NCBI RefSeq assembly: GCF_024807945.1
Contig: NZ_JANUFD010000001.1
Location: 720,559-784,558 of the forward strand
DNA length: 64,000 nucleotides
Direction: 5' to 3'
DNA from: Pseudomonas sp. JUb42
Lineage (GTDB): Bacteria; Pseudomonadota; Gammaproteobacteria; Pseudomonadales; Pseudomonadaceae
Positions 30,818-40,573 of this stretch are shown in pieces; position 1 is the first letter of the stretch; each line of letters begins with the position of its first letter. The notes below the pieces were generated by a model. That model was not told where the DNA came from, made no database searches, and saw nothing but the letters and a program-made list of their open reading frames with translations. The translations under genes were made by a program, and so were the position numbers.

Positions 30818-32121
30818 CGCCAGGATCCCTGGGGGACTGGCTGGCCTATCTGGAGCAACTGCATCCTTCGGCCATCGACATGGGCCTTGATCGCTCACGG
30901 CAGGTGGCGACTCAGCTTGGCCTGACTCGCCCGGCACCGCGGGTGATCACGGTCACCGGCACTAACGGCAAGGGCTCGAGCTGTGCGTTCGTTGCCGCGT
31001 TGCTGCGCGCCCAAGGCCTCAGGGTCGGCGTCTATAGCTCGCCCCACCTGTTGCGCTATAACGAGCGTGTGCAGGTGCAGGGCGTCGAAGCCACGGATCT
31101 TGAACTGTGCGATGCCTTCTCGGCGGTGGAAGCGGCCCGCGGTGATGTCACCCTGACCTATTTCGAAATGGGCACCCTGGCGGCGTTCTGGCTGTTCGAG
31201 CAGGCGGCACTGGATGCCGTAGTGCTGGAAGTGGGCCTGGGCGGTCGTCTGGATGCCGTGAACCTGATCGATGCCGATCTGGCGCTGGTCACCAGTATCG
31301 GTCTGGACCACGCTGACTGGCTGGGCGATACCCGCGAGTCCGTGGCTTTCGAAAAGGCCGGAATCTTCCGTGAAGGACGTCCGGTGGTCTGTGGCGATCT
31401 CGATCCACCGCAACCGCTGCTGGCCCGGGCGGCCGAGCTGCATTGTCCGCTGTCGCTGCGCGGCCATGAGTTTGACCTGTCCATCAGCGCCAATAGCTGG
31501 CACTGGGCGGGGCGTGACCCATCAGGGCAACTGGTTGAGCTGCATGACCTGCCGTTGCTCGACCTGCCCATGGAAAACGCCGCACTGGCCTTGCAGGCTT
31601 ATCTGCTGCTCGACCTGCCGTGGCAAGCAGACGTGATTCGTACCGCGTTGCAGGCCACCCGGGTGACCGGTCGTCTGGAACGTCGCGTGGTGCACTGGCA
31701 CGGCAAGACTCTGAATCTGCTGCTGGACGTGGGCCATAACGGTCATGCCGCGCAGTTTCTGGCCCGACGCCTGGCCCAGCGCCCCGTACCGGGCAAGCGT
31801 CTGGCAGTGTTCGGCCTGCTCGCCGACAAGGATCTGGACGGCGTGGTTGCCGAGCTGCACAACAGTATTCAGGACTGGGCAGTCGCCCCGTTACCCACAT
31901 CGCGCAGTCGCCAGCCCGACGAACTTCAGGCGGCCTTGCAGAACCTTGGCGCAAACGTGACGTCATACCCCAGTGTTGCGCAGGCACTGGAAGCCCAGTG
32001 CGCGCACGCGACGGCCGATGACGAGATTTTGCTGTTCGGGTCTTTTTACTGCGTTTCCGAGGCCCTGGAATGGTTGACTCGGCACGCCACGGAGGAATCT
32101 GCAAATGGCCTTGCTGGATAA
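30814..32121 (+). CDS. folC: Bifunctional folylpolyglutamate synthase / dihydrofolate synthase
   Basis: Adds glutamate to dihydropteroate and to folates. 435 residues of the Mur-ligase type: P-loop [13 protein letters not shown] (about 47-59), [26 protein letters not shown] and [17 protein letters not shown] overlap with accD. Its end overlaps the start of the next gene by 17 nt. Confidence 0.97.
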   Translation: MTPGSLGDWLAYLEQLHPSAIDMGLDRSRQVATQLGLTRPAPRVITVTGTNGKGSSCAFVAALLRAQGLRVGVYSSPHLLRYNERVQVQGVEATDLELCDAFSAVEAARGDVTLTYFEMGTLAAFWLFEQAALDAVVLEVGLGGRLDAVNLIDADLALVTSIGLDHADWLGDTRESVAFEKAGIFREGRPVVCGDLDPPQPLLARAAELHCPLSLRGHEFDLSISANSWHWAGRDPSGQLVELHDLPLLDLPMENAALALQAYLLLDLPWQADVIRTALQATRVTGRLERRVVHWHGKTLNLLLDVGHNGHAAQFLARRLAQRPVPGKRLAVFGLLADKDLDGVVAELHNSIQDWAVAPLPTSRSRQPDELQAALQNLGANVTSYPSVAQALEAQCAHATADDEILLFGSFYCVSEALEWLTRHATEESANGLAG

Positions 32122-32767
32122 AGCCTACAAACAGCGCATGGTCGGCGCGCTGGTCCTGATCGCTATCGCGGTGATCTTTCTACCCATGCTGTTCTCGCGT
32201 CAGGATGAAGCCCGACGGGTTCAGGTCGATGCGCCGGCCGCACCGCAGGCGCCAACTCTGCCTCAGGTAAAGGTCGAATCAGTACCGGTTCCCGAGCAGC
32301 AGGCTTTGCCTCAGGAGCCTGTTCCGGAAGAAGACGCTGCGACGCCTGTGCCGGTGCCATCGCCGACACCGGCCAAGCCCGTTGTCACCGCCCCGGCGGT
32401 CAAGCCGGCCGCGGTGGCCAGCGCACCTGCCAAGCCGACCCCGGCGCCGGCAGCGACGCCAGCACCTGCCAAGGCAGCAGCACCCGCAGCACCGGCCGCC
32501 GAGCCAAGCCGGGTCGATGCCAATGGCCTGTCGGTCAGCTGGTCGGTGCAATTGGCCAGCCTGTCCAACCGGGCCAATGCCGACAACCTGCAGAAAACCC
32601 TGCGCACCCAGGGCTATAACGCCTACATCCGTACGTCGGACGGGGTCAACCGGGTATTCGTCGGGCCGCTGATCGAGCGCGCCGAAGCCGATCGCCTGCG
32701 TGATCAGCTGGATAAACAGCAGAAGCTCAAGGGCATTGTCGTACGCTTCCAGCCTGAGCATAACTGA
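32105..32767 (+). CDS. SPOR-domain protein (DedD-like)
   Basis: 220 residues: short cytoplasmic start with KQRMVG, one membrane segment (about 14-31), a long Pro/Ala/Val-rich periplasmic linker and a C-terminal SPOR domain (about 140-218, SWSVQLASLSNRANADNLQKTLRTQGY). SPOR domains bind denuded septal peptidoglycan, so a division role like E. coli DedD is likely. The folC-dedD-cvpA-purF order also matches E. coli. Confidence 0.9.
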   Translation: MALLDKAYKQRMVGALVLIAIAVIFLPMLFSRQDEARRVQVDAPAAPQAPTLPQVKVESVPVPEQQALPQEPVPEEDAATPVPVPSPTPAKPVVTAPAVKPAAVASAPAKPTPAPAATPAPAKAAAPAAPAAEPSRVDANGLSVSWSVQLASLSNRANADNLQKTLRTQGYNAYIRTSDGVNRVFVGPLIERAEADRLRDQLDKQQKLKGIVVRFQPEHN

Positions 32768-32788
32768 GGCGAAAAGGCTCTAAATGCT

Positions 32789-32820
32789 GCCTGCCGGTAA
32801 ATCCCTGCTTACCGGCAGGC
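32789..32820. repeat. perfect 12-bp inverted repeat upstream of cvpA
   Basis: GCCTGCCGGTAA, 8-nt loop, TTACCGGCAGGC. No T-run follows, so it is not a classical terminator. Its right arm supplies the -35 (TTACCG) of the cvpA promoter. Confidence 0.75.
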
Positions 32821-32837
32821 TGGCGCTCTGCTAAAAT
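32809..32837 (+). promoter_or_regulatory. predicted promoter of cvpA-purF
   Basis: TTACCG, 17 nt, TAAAAT. In E. coli cvpA-purF is controlled by PurR; I see no clear Pur box here. Confidence 0.5.
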
Positions 32838-32867
32838 GCGCCGCCTCATGGGTTAGCAGATTCCAAC

Positions 32868-33461
32868 GTGCCATTTTCTCCGGTTGACTGGGCGATTCTC
32901 GGGGTAGTCATCATCTCGGCTCTGATCAGTCTCAAGCGCGGCTTCGTCAAAGAAGCTCTTTCGCTCGTGATCTGGATCGCCGCAGGTGCTGTCGCCTGGA
33001 TGTTCGGTGCAAGCCTGTCGCAATACCTGGTCAATTACATCGAAACGCCATCACTGCGAGTGATGGCGGGTTGCTCTATTCTGTTCGTCGCCACCTTGCT
33101 GGTTGGCGCCATGGTCAATTTTCTGATCGGCGAACTTATTCTCGTCACCGGGCTTTCCGGGACTGACCGTTTTCTCGGCATGGCTTTCGGCGCGGCGCGC
33201 GGAGGCCTGCTGGTCGTGGTGGCCATCGGGCTGTTGAGCCTGGGGCCGGTACAACAGGATCAATGGTGGCAACAGTCTCGGCTGGTGCCACAGTTTCTGA
33301 TGGTCGCTGACTGGTCGAAAAACCTGATTCTCGGGATGTCCAGCAAGTGGCTCGCCAGCGGCATCAGCGTACCCGCTGATCTGCCGTTCAAGGATCACCT
33401 CCTGCCAGCGGCTACCACCGTACCGCAGGAAGTGCTCGGTAAATCCAGTTCCACTAAGTAG
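32868..33461 (+). CDS. cvpA: CvpA family membrane protein
   Basis: 197-residue inner-membrane protein with four hydrophobic segments, the first beginning WAILGVVIISALISLKRGFVKEAL, a CvpA signature. Needed for colicin V production in E. coli and linked to envelope stress resistance elsewhere. GTG start. It precedes purF by 12 nt. Confidence 0.93.
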   Translation: MPFSPVDWAILGVVIISALISLKRGFVKEALSLVIWIAAGAVAWMFGASLSQYLVNYIETPSLRVMAGCSILFVATLLVGAMVNFLIGELILVTGLSGTDRFLGMAFGAARGGLLVVVAIGLLSLGPVQQDQWWQQSRLVPQFLMVADWSKNLILGMSSKWLASGISVPADLPFKDHLLPAATTVPQEVLGKSSSTK

Positions 33462-33473
33462 GGGTTGTGTCGC

Positions 33474-34982
33474 ATGTGTGGCATCGTCGGTATCGTCGGT
33501 AAGTCGAACGTCAATCAGGCGCTGTATGACGCGCTCACCGTCCTCCAGCACCGCGGCCAGGACGCTGCCGGTATCGTAACCAGCCACGACGGCCGGTTAT
33601 TCCTGCGCAAGGACAATGGCCTAGTCCGTGATGTGTTCCATCAGCGCCATATGCAGCGCCTGATCGGCCACATGGGCATCGGCCATGTACGCTATCCAAC
33701 TGCGGGCAGCTCGACTTCGGCCGAAGCCCAGCCGTTCTACGTCAACTCGCCTTACGGCATCACATTGGCGCACAACGGTAACCTGACCAACGTCGAGCAA
33801 CTGGCCAAGGAGATTTACGAATCTGACCTGCGCCACGTCAACACCAACTCCGACTCGGAAGTGTTGCTCAACGTCTTCGCCCATGAACTGGCCGTGCGCG
33901 GCAAGTTGCAGCCGACCGAAGAAGACATCTTCGCCGCCGTGGCTGACGTGCATAAGCGTTGCCGTGGCGGTTACGCTGTCGTGGCGATGATCACCGGCTA
34001 CGGTATCGTCGGCTTCCGTGACCCGGATGCCATCCGTCCGATCGTGTTCGGCCAGCGTCACACCGACGAAGGCGTCGAGTACATGATCGCCTCGGAAAGC
34101 GTGTCCCTGGACGTGCTCGGCTTCACCCTGATCCGTGACCTGGCGCCGGGCGAAGCGGTGTACATCACGGAAGACGGCAAGCTGCATACCCGTCAGTGCG
34201 CACCGAACCCGAAATACGCCCCGTGCATCTTCGAACACGTTTACCTGGCGCGTCCGGACTCGATCATCGACGGCATCTCGGTGTACAAGGCGCGTCTGCG
34301 CATGGGCGAAAAGCTGGCGGACAAGATCCTGCGCGAGCGCCCGGACCATGACATCGACGTGGTGATCCCGATTCCTGACACCAGCCGTACTGCGGCGCTG
34401 GAACTGGCCAACCACCTGGGCGTCAAGTTCCGCGAAGGTTTCGTCAAGAACCGCTACATCGGCCGCACCTTCATCATGCCCGGCCAGGCTGCGCGGAAAA
34501 AATCCGTTCGTCAGAAGCTCAACGCCATCGAGCTGGAATTCCGTGGCAAGAACGTGATGCTGGTGGATGACTCCATCGTGCGCGGCACCACCTGCAAGCA
34601 GATCATCCAGATGGCCCGCGAAGCGGGTGCCAAGAATGTCTATTTCTGCTCGGCAGCTCCTGCCGTGCGCTACCCGAACGTCTACGGCATCGATATGCCG
34701 AGTGCCCACGAACTGATCGCGCATAACCGCACGACCCAGGAAGTGGCGGATCTGATCGGTGCTGACTGGCTTATCTATCAGGACCTTCCTGACCTGATCG
34801 AAGCCGTCAGCGGCAGCAAGAAGATCAAGATCGATAACTTCGATTGCTCCGTGTTCGACGGCAAGTATGTGACCGGCGACATCGACGAGCATTACCTGCA
34901 CAAGATCGAACAGGCGCGCAACGATGCCTCCAAGGTCAAGACCCAGGCCGTGAGCGCGATAATCGATCTGTACAACAACTGA
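33474..34982 (+). CDS. purF: Amidophosphoribosyltransferase
   Basis: First committed enzyme of purine synthesis. 502 residues. After removal of Met the N-terminal Cys is the glutaminase nucleophile (MCGIVGIVG), which fixes the start at 33474 and excludes the in-frame start 9 nt upstream. PRPP loop [13 protein letters not shown] at about residue 360. GGGG site upstream. Confidence 0.98.
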   Translation: MCGIVGIVGKSNVNQALYDALTVLQHRGQDAAGIVTSHDGRLFLRKDNGLVRDVFHQRHMQRLIGHMGIGHVRYPTAGSSTSAEAQPFYVNSPYGITLAHNGNLTNVEQLAKEIYESDLRHVNTNSDSEVLLNVFAHELAVRGKLQPTEEDIFAAVADVHKRCRGGYAVVAMITGYGIVGFRDPDAIRPIVFGQRHTDEGVEYMIASESVSLDVLGFTLIRDLAPGEAVYITEDGKLHTRQCAPNPKYAPCIFEHVYLARPDSIIDGISVYKARLRMGEKLADKILRERPDHDIDVVIPIPDTSRTAALELANHLGVKFREGFVKNRYIGRTFIMPGQAARKKSVRQKLNAIELEFRGKNVMLVDDSIVRGTTCKQIIQMAREAGAKNVYFCSAAPAVRYPNVYGIDMPSAHELIAHNRTTQEVADLIGADWLIYQDLPDLIEAVSGSKKIKIDNFDCSVFDGKYVTGDIDEHYLHKIEQARNDASKVKTQAVSAIIDLYNN

Positions 34983-35001
34983 TTAGCAAGGAGGAGACGG
35001 C

Positions 35002-36213
35002 ATGACTCAGGAATGGGATGCCGGTCGGCTGGACAGCGACCTTGAAGGCGTGGGTTTCGACACCCTCGCCGTGCGTGCGGGCCAACACCGCACGCCGGAA
35101 GGCGAACACAGCGATCCGATGTTCTTCACCTCCAGCTACGTTTTCCGTACGGCCGCCGACGCGGCCGCACGTTTTGCGGGTGAAGTACCGGGCAACGTCT
35201 ATTCGCGCTATACCAACCCCACCGTGCGTTCCTTCGAGGAGCGCATCGCCGCCCTCGAAGGTGCCGAGCAAGCCGTGGCGACTGCCACCGGTATGGCGGC
35301 CATCATGGCCACGGTCATGAGCTTTTGCAGTGCGGGCGATCATGTTCTGGTGTCCCAGAGCGTGTTCGGTTCGACCATCAGCCTGTTCGAAAAGTACTTC
35401 AAGCGCTTTGGCGTGCAGGTCGACTACGTGCCGTTGGCCGAACTGGCTGGCTGGGACGCAGCGATCAAGCCCAATACCAAGCTGTTGTTCGCCGAATCGC
35501 CGTCCAACCCCCTGGCCGAGCTGGTGGATATCGCCGCGCTGGCCGAGATTGCCCATGCCAAGGGCGCGATGCTGGTCGTGGACAACTGTTTCTGCACCCC
35601 GGCCTTGCAGCAACCGCTGAAACTGGGTGCCGATATTGTCGTGCACTCGGCGACCAAGTTCATCGACGGCCAGGGCCGTTGCATGGGTGGCGTCGTCGCC
35701 GGTCGCAGCGAGCAGATGAAGGAAGTGGTGGGTTTCCTGCGCACTGCCGGGCCGACCCTCAGCCCGTTCAACGCCTGGATCTTCCTCAAAGGCCTGGAAA
35801 CGCTCAACCTGCGCATGCGCGCCCACTGTGCCAGCGCCCTGGCCCTGGCCGAATGGCTGGAGCAGCAGGACGGCATCGAGAAGGTGCATTACGCCGGCCT
35901 CAAGAGCCATCCGCAGCATGCCCTGGCCCAGCGTCAGCAGAAGGGCTTCGGCGGGGTGCTCAGTTTTGAGGTCAAGGGCGGCAAAGACGGCGCCTGGCGC
36001 TTTATCGATGCGACCCGACTGATTTCCATCACCGCCAACCTGGGTGACAGCAAGACCACCATCACCCATCCGAGCACCACCTCCCATGGTCGTCTGTCGC
36101 CACAGGAACGTGAGGCGGCGGGCATTCGCGACAGCCTGATCCGCGTTGCGGTCGGTCTGGAAGATGTCGCCGACCTGCAGGCGGACCTGGCGCGTGGCCT
36201 GGCTGCACTGTGA
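35002..36213 (+). CDS. metZ: O-succinylhomoserine sulfhydrylase
   Basis: PLP enzyme making homocysteine directly from O-succinylhomoserine and sulfide, the Pseudomonas route to methionine. 403 residues; PLP Lys in [12 protein letters not shown] (about residue 219), [23 protein letters not shown] and [12 protein letters not shown] are family segments. AAGGAGGAGA precedes the ATG. Conserved purF-metZ-SDR order. Confidence 0.97.
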   Translation: MTQEWDAGRLDSDLEGVGFDTLAVRAGQHRTPEGEHSDPMFFTSSYVFRTAADAAARFAGEVPGNVYSRYTNPTVRSFEERIAALEGAEQAVATATGMAAIMATVMSFCSAGDHVLVSQSVFGSTISLFEKYFKRFGVQVDYVPLAELAGWDAAIKPNTKLLFAESPSNPLAELVDIAALAEIAHAKGAMLVVDNCFCTPALQQPLKLGADIVVHSATKFIDGQGRCMGGVVAGRSEQMKEVVGFLRTAGPTLSPFNAWIFLKGLETLNLRMRAHCASALALAEWLEQQDGIEKVHYAGLKSHPQHALAQRQQKGFGGVLSFEVKGGKDGAWRFIDATRLISITANLGDSKTTITHPSTTSHGRLSPQEREAAGIRDSLIRVAVGLEDVADLQADLARGLAAL

Positions 36214-36989
36214 GTGACTGGGCGATGCAGGTCGCCAGTGCCAGTAACGGTCGGGTTGCGCTGGTAACCGGCGCGGCCCGTGGCATCGGCCAGGGCATTG
36301 CCGCCTGGCTGATTGCCGAAGGCTGGCGCGTGGTGCTGGCCGACGTCGATCGCCAGCGCGGCGCGACGGTGGCCGAGGTGCTGGGTGACAACGCGATGTT
36401 CGTCTACATGGACGTCGCCAATGAAGAGCAGGTCGCTGCCGGTGTGGCCGACGTGCTCGGCCAGTTCGGTCGTCTGGACGCCCTGGTTTGCAACGCGGCG
36501 GTCGCCGATCCCCACAACATCACGCTTGAAAGCCTTGATCTGGCCTACTGGAATCGTGTCCTGGCAATCAACCTGACCGGTCCCATGCTCCTGGCCAAGC
36601 ACTGCGCGCCCTATTTGCGTGCCCATGGCGGCAGCATCGTCAATCTGGCATCGACCCGTGCCAGCCAGTCAGAAGCCGATACCGAGGCTTATGCGGCGAG
36701 CAAGGGCGGTCTGGTAGCTCTGACTCACGCGCTGGCCATAAGCCTTGGCCCACAGATCCGTGTCAACGCGGTCAGCCCCGGCTGGATCGACGCCCGGGAT
36801 ACCGCCCAGCGTCGGACCGAGCCGCTGTCTGACAGCGACCACGCTCAACATCCAGCCGGAAGAGTCGGGACGGCCGAAGACGTTGCCGCGATGGTGGCCT
36901 GGCTGCTGTCGAGAAATGCCGGGTTTGTCACGGGGCAGGAGTTTGTTGTTGATGGCGGGATGAGCAAGAAGATGATCTATAGCGAGTAG
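36210..36989 (+). CDS. Short-chain dehydrogenase/reductase
   Basis: 259-residue SDR with [16 protein letters not shown], and the YxxxK pair in AYAASKGG. The substrate is unknown. GTG at 36210 overlaps the metZ stop by 4 nt; an ATG at 36225 is also possible. The conserved position after metZ suggests co-expression. Confidence 0.9.
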   Translation: MSDWAMQVASASNGRVALVTGAARGIGQGIAAWLIAEGWRVVLADVDRQRGATVAEVLGDNAMFVYMDVANEEQVAAGVADVLGQFGRLDALVCNAAVADPHNITLESLDLAYWNRVLAINLTGPMLLAKHCAPYLRAHGGSIVNLASTRASQSEADTEAYAASKGGLVALTHALAISLGPQIRVNAVSPGWIDARDTAQRRTEPLSDSDHAQHPAGRVGTAEDVAAMVAWLLSRNAGFVTGQEFVVDGGMSKKMIYSE

Positions 36990-37023
36990 TTGCAAGCTTC
37001 AAGCGGCAAGCTGCAAGAGAAAG

Positions 37024-37051
37024 TAAGGCGAACCGGTGGTTCGCCTTTTTT
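37024..37051 (+). terminator. rho-independent terminator after metZ-SDR
   Basis: AAGGCGAACC-GGT-GGTTCGCCTTTTTT stem and T-run, 35 nt after the SDR stop. It is flanked by copies of the CTTCAAGCGGCAAGCTGCAAG palindromic repeat (about 36993-37016 and 37060-37076). Confidence 0.88.
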
Positions 37052-37119
37052 GCTCTTGGCTTGAAGCTTGCCGCTGATAGCTAAAAACGCCCTCTCTGAA
37101 AAAAACTTCAAGCAGGCTA

Positions 37120-37148
37120 TTGACTTAGGTTCTCTACCTGCGTAAATT
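37120..37148 (+). promoter_or_regulatory. tRNA operon promoter with GC-rich discriminator
   Basis: TTGACT, 17 nt, TAAATT, followed by TCGCGGCC. A GC-rich discriminator is typical of stable-RNA promoters under stringent control. It lies 22 nt before tRNA-Val. Confidence 0.7.
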
Positions 37149-37169
37149 TCGCGGCCTCAGCGAAGCAAA

Positions 37170-37245
37170 GGGTGATTAGCTCAGCCGGGAGAGCAGCTGC
37201 CTTACAAGCAGCGGGTCGGCGGTTCGATCCCGTCATCACCCACCA
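37170..37245 (+). tRNA. tRNA-Val (anticodon UAC)
   Basis: 76 nt cloverleaf with GGGTGAT / ATCACCC acceptor arms, anticodon TAC in CCTTACAAGC, T-arm GGTTCGATCC and encoded CCA. Confidence 0.97.
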
Positions 37246-37290
37246 TTCGTTGAAAGTTGTTTGCTACACCGGACGAAAGTCCACCGACGC

Positions 37291-37367
37291 GCAGCGGTAG
37301 TTCAGTCGGTTAGAATACCGGCCTGTCACGCCGGGGGTCGCGGGTTCGAGTCCCGTCCGCTGCGCCA
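37291..37367 (+). tRNA. tRNA-Asp (anticodon GUC), copy 1
   Basis: 77 nt with GCAGCGG / CCGCTGC acceptor arms, anticodon GTC in CCTGTCACG, T-arm GGGTTCGAGTCCC and encoded CCA. Identical to the copy at 37497. Confidence 0.97.
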
Positions 37368-37496
37368 TATTTGTACAGATTCGGTTCGCCGGGTCTGCGA
37401 TTGAAAAGCCTCAAGGCGATTCGATCACGGGTTTAAAGAAAGCAGCTTAACGGTTTGCTTTAAAGAGTTTCAAACGAACGCAAGTTCGAGCGATAC

Positions 37497-37573
37497 GCAG
37501 CGGTAGTTCAGTCGGTTAGAATACCGGCCTGTCACGCCGGGGGTCGCGGGTTCGAGTCCCGTCCGCTGCGCCA
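37497..37573 (+). tRNA. tRNA-Asp (anticodon GUC), copy 2
   Basis: Identical in sequence to the copy 130 nt upstream; encoded CCA. No integrase or attachment-site duplication is visible next to it. Confidence 0.97.
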
Positions 37574-37613
37574 TACAAAGCTTCGAGGCTCTTGAACTCC
37601 TTGAAGCAACAAA

Positions 37614-37637
37614 GAAGCGACCCCAGGGTCGCTTTTT
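37614..37637 (+). terminator. terminator of the tRNA operon
   Basis: AAGCGACCC-CA-GGGTCGCTTTTTT; 40 nt after the last tRNA. Confidence 0.9.
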
Positions 37638-37686
37638 TGTTGTCTGCGATTTAATGAATAGACGTTCGTTGGATTGGAACGCCACC

Positions 37687-37759
37687 TGCAGGAGCTGCCG
37701 AAGGCTGCGAAAACGGTGTGACAGGTGGAACCATTCGCAGCCTTCGGCAGCTCCTGCAA
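37687..37759. repeat. REPIN, class with core GGAGCTGCCGAAGGCTGCGAA
   Basis: Arms TGCAGGAGCTGCCGAAGGCTG and CAGCCTTCGGCAGCTCCTGCA. Same class at 40911 and 48551. Confidence 0.92.
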
Positions 37760-37912
37760 ATCCGTATTTGCAGGGTGCAGCGCGGCGCTCCTTTCATGAA
37801 GGTATCGACATCCTTGCAAACTCTGCGTTGATCCTCAGCCTGTGTTGTTGCAGACTTACCCCCGCTTTTCAGGTTGGCTGCTTTGCCGGCCGTTTTTCTT
37901 TCAGGATCGTCG

Positions 37913-38752
37913 ATGTCTAAATTAATGTGCGTGCGTACTGCCTGCTGGGCTTCCATTTTCCTGGCTGCCGCTGGCTGTTCGTCGCAAAAGCAAGGCGTCT
38001 ATGATCATGAAAATTTTGATGATGCCGGGACCTTCTCGCGTACCTACCCGGTAAGCGACAACGCCTCCTGCGAGGCCGCTCGCCGTGCCTTGCTCAGCCA
38101 AGGCTATATCATCACCAGCAGTGACCCGAAGATGATCAGCGGTCACAAGAGCTTCCAGCAGACCGGCGACACCCATATGGAGATCAGCTTCAATGTGGTC
38201 TGCGCGTCTGATGGGAGTGCGGACCTGCATTCGAGCATGTTCGCCAACGCCTTGCAGGACCGCTACGCGCTGAAGAAAACCAACAGCTCAGCCAGCCTGG
38301 GGGTTGGCGTACTGGGTTCGTTGTCGATGCCGATCGGCTCGACCGATGATTCCATGGTCAAGGTCGCCAGCGAGACCGTGGCCTCGCAGAAATTCTACGA
38401 CCGCTTCTTCGTCCTGGTGGAAAACTTCCTGCCGCCGGAAGCGAAGAAGGCTGCGCATATTCCGGAAAAACCCAAGTCCGATGCTGGCGATCTGGGCATG
38501 CCTGAGCCGGTTGCCGCCGCTGCAGCGCCGGAAACCAAGACCGTCGAGCCCAAGCCTGTCGAAGTCAAACAGGCTGAACCCAAGGTTGCCGAACCCAATC
38601 AGGCTGAGCAGAAAGTCGTCGAGCCAGTGGTCAATCCTGAGCCGACCATCAGTGAGCCGGTGCCGGCGCCTGTGGATCACGAGCCGGTAAAGGCCGAGAC
38701 CACGACGCCGGAGACCGCGCCGGTTGAGCCGGTAACGCCTGCTACGCCCTGA
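37913..38752 (+). CDS. DUF2242-type lipoprotein with low-complexity tail
   Basis: 279 residues. Lipoprotein signal with lipobox AAGC (Cys at about residue 22). The folded part (about 30-165, FSRTYPVSDNASCEAARRALLSQGY) fits DUF2242 from memory; the last 100 residues are a Glu/Pro/Val/Ala-rich tail with repeats such as VEPKPVEVKQAEPKVAEP, probably periplasmic and disordered. Function unknown. Start at MSKLMCVRT gives the best signal peptide. Confidence 0.72.
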   Translation: MSKLMCVRTACWASIFLAAAGCSSQKQGVYDHENFDDAGTFSRTYPVSDNASCEAARRALLSQGYIITSSDPKMISGHKSFQQTGDTHMEISFNVVCASDGSADLHSSMFANALQDRYALKKTNSSASLGVGVLGSLSMPIGSTDDSMVKVASETVASQKFYDRFFVLVENFLPPEAKKAAHIPEKPKSDAGDLGMPEPVAAAAAPETKTVEPKPVEVKQAEPKVAEPNQAEQKVVEPVVNPEPTISEPVPAPVDHEPVKAETTTPETAPVEPVTPATP

Positions 38753-38812
38753 TTTCCTGGTATGCGTCGCGGCCCACAGAGTTCATCTGCATAACCCATT
38801 CCTGGCATCGAG

Positions 38813-40336
38813 TTAGCCCAGAAACAACCGGTACGCCGGATTCTCGCTCTCATCCCAATACGGATAACCAATCTCGTCCAGTGCCGCCGCGATCAGGTCG
38901 CGCTCGTCCTCCGGCACCACCAGCCCCGCTACCACCCGGCCATCCGCCGCACCGTGATTGCGGTAGTGGAACATCGAGATGGTCCAACGCCCGCCCAGTT
39001 TATTGAGGAAGTTGAACAAGGCGCCCGGTCGCTCGGGGAATTCGAAGCGCAGCACCATCTCATCACTGACCCGTTCGGCATGGCCGCCGACCATGTGGCG
39101 GATGTGCAGTTTGGCCAGCTCGTTATCGGTCAAGTCCACCACCGGTAAGCCTTGCTCGGTCAGGCTCGAGATCAGCGCGCTGCGCGGGTCGGTATCCGGA
39201 TGGGTCTGCACGCCGACGAAGATATGGGCCTCGCGGATGGTGTGATAGCGGTAGTTGAACTCGGTGATCTGGCGTTTGCCGATGGCTTCGCAGAACGCCT
39301 TGAAGCTGCCCGGTCGTTCGGGAATGGTCACGGCGATGATTGCCTCGCGACCTTCGCCCAGCTCGGCGCGCTCGGCGACGTGGCGCAGGCGGTCGAAGTT
39401 GACGTTGGCGCCGGAGTCGATGGCTACCAGGGTCTGGCCGCTGATGCCGTACTGCTCGGTGTATTTCTTGATTCCGGCAACGCCTAATGCGCCGGCAGGC
39501 TCGGTGATCGAACGGGTGTCGTCGTAGATGTCCTTGATCGCTGCACAGATCTCGTCGGTGCTGACGGTGATCACTTCGTCGACATAGTGTTTGCAGATAT
39601 CAAAGGTGTGTTTGCCGATCTGCGCCACCGCCACGCCATCAGCGAACAGCCCGACCTGCGGCAGCACCACACGCTCGCCACAGGCCATGGCTTGTTGCAG
39701 GCAGTTGGAATCGTCCGGTTCGACGCCGATCACCTTGATCTCCGGGCGCAGGTACTTCACGTATGCCGCAATACCGGCGATCAGGCCGCCGCCACCGACC
39801 GGCACGAAGATCGCGTCGAGACGGCCGGGTTGCTGGCGCAGGATCTCCATGGCCACCGTGCCTTGCCCGGCGATGGTGTCGGGGTCGTCATAGGGGTGGA
39901 CGTAGACGTAGCCGTGTTCCTCGACCAGTTTCAGCGAGTAGGCCAGTGCTTCCGGGAAGGAATCACCGTGCAGAACCGCGATGCCGCCACGGGAACGTAC
40001 GCCTTCGACCTTGATCTCGGGGGTGGTCTTGGGCATCACGATGGTGGCTTTCACGCCCAGGGTCTTGGCTGCCAGAGCCAGACCCTGGGCATGGTTGCCG
40101 GCCGACGCGGTAACAACGCCACGGGCCAGTTCCTCAGGGCTCAACTGCGCCAGTTTGTTATAGGCGCCGCGAATCTTGAAGGAGAACACCGGTTGCAGGT
40201 CTTCGCGCTTGAGCAGCACCTGATTGCCGAGACGCTCGGACAACTGACGGGCGCCTTGCAGCGGAGTTTCCACGGCGACGTCGTAGACGCGGGAGGTGAG
40301 GATTTTGCGGACGTAGTGATTGAGCAGGTCGGTCAT
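38813..40336 (-). CDS. ilvA: Threonine ammonia-lyase, biosynthetic
   Basis: Deaminates threonine to 2-oxobutanoate, first step of isoleucine synthesis; PLP-dependent, inhibited by isoleucine. 507 residues: catalytic domain with PLP Lys54 (SFKIRGAYN), ASAGNHAQG and VPVGGGGLIAG, then two ACT-like regulatory domains (about 330-410 and 425-500). The ATG overlaps the stop of an upstream Ile/Leu/Val-rich micro-ORF (ATGA), and further upstream lies what looks like a transcription attenuator. In P. putida and P. aeruginosa rpiA is the divergent neighbour; it is not present here. Confidence 0.97.
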   Translation of the reverse strand: MTDLLNHYVRKILTSRVYDVAVETPLQGARQLSERLGNQVLLKREDLQPVFSFKIRGAYNKLAQLSPEELARGVVTASAGNHAQGLALAAKTLGVKATIVMPKTTPEIKVEGVRSRGGIAVLHGDSFPEALAYSLKLVEEHGYVYVHPYDDPDTIAGQGTVAMEILRQQPGRLDAIFVPVGGGGLIAGIAAYVKYLRPEIKVIGVEPDDSNCLQQAMACGERVVLPQVGLFADGVAVAQIGKHTFDICKHYVDEVITVSTDEICAAIKDIYDDTRSITEPAGALGVAGIKKYTEQYGISGQTLVAIDSGANVNFDRLRHVAERAELGEGREAIIAVTIPERPGSFKAFCEAIGKRQITEFNYRYHTIREAHIFVGVQTHPDTDPRSALISSLTEQGLPVVDLTDNELAKLHIRHMVGGHAERVSDEMVLRFEFPERPGALFNFLNKLGGRWTISMFHYRNHGAADGRVVAGLVVPEDERDLIAAALDEIGYPYWDESENPAYRLFLG

Positions 40337-40416
40337 CGTGTCGTTCCTTGCTGTAAAACAACAGAGCACGACAGCAACGACGCGAGCAGGGCGATACGGG
40401 AAGAGAGAATGATCAT
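40333..40416 (-). CDS. 27-codon Ile/Leu/Val-rich leader ORF upstream of ilvA
   Basis: Starts MIILSSRIALLASLL and ends QQGTTR; 12 of 27 residues are Ile, Leu or Val. An AGGAG lies 6 nt before the ATG, the best Shine-Dalgarno in this leader. Its TGA overlaps the ilvA ATG (ATGA), so ilvA translation can be coupled to it. It lies after the attenuator terminator, so it is translated only in full-length mRNA. It could sense branched-chain aminoacyl-tRNA or only couple translation; coding status is a prediction. Confidence 0.55.
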   Translation of the reverse strand: MIILSSRIALLASLLSCSVVLQQGTTR

Positions 40417-40458
40417 GTCTGACTCCTGGTTCAGCGGTTTGGCCCAGGAGACAGAAGA

Positions 40459-40508
40459 AAAAAACCCGCCTCTAGGGCGGGTTGGGTGCACGCGTCGGCT
40501 AACCCGCC
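40459..40508 (-). promoter_or_regulatory. predicted ilvA transcription attenuator (antiterminator/terminator)
   Basis: On the minus strand three 8-nt arms follow each other: A GGCGGGTT (40508-40501), B AACCCGCC (40483-40476), C GGCGGGTT (40470-40463), then TTTTTTT. B can pair with A (antiterminator) or with C (terminator with U-run), not both. Arm A overlaps the last codons and stop of the 21-codon Ile-rich leader peptide, so a ribosome finishing the peptide covers A and favours termination, while one stalled at the Ile codons leaves A free. Confidence 0.75.
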
Positions 40509-40564
40509 ATGACTGGAATGGCGGTAATAATAATCTGGCCGAAGAAATGCTTGGTTACGTTCAT
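40499..40564 (-). CDS. 21-residue Ile-rich leader peptide of ilvA
   Basis: Begins MNVTKHFFGQ and ends IIITAIPVMAG. Three consecutive ATT codons (40534-40526) and a fourth Ile codon lie 10-17 codons into the ORF, just before arm A of the attenuator. There is no Shine-Dalgarno, but a TTGACG-N16-AATAGT promoter predicts transcription to start about 3 nt before the ATG, so translation would be from an almost leaderless mRNA. I know of no annotation of this peptide. Confidence 0.65.
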   Translation of the reverse strand: MNVTKHFFGQIIITAIPVMAG

Positions 40565-40573
40565 GACAGGAAG

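Noticed and set aside
37170..37760. tRNA cluster as an integration site for a genomic island
   Set aside because: No integrase gene, no repeated tRNA 3' end other than the full second tRNA-Asp copy, and normal terminator downstream.
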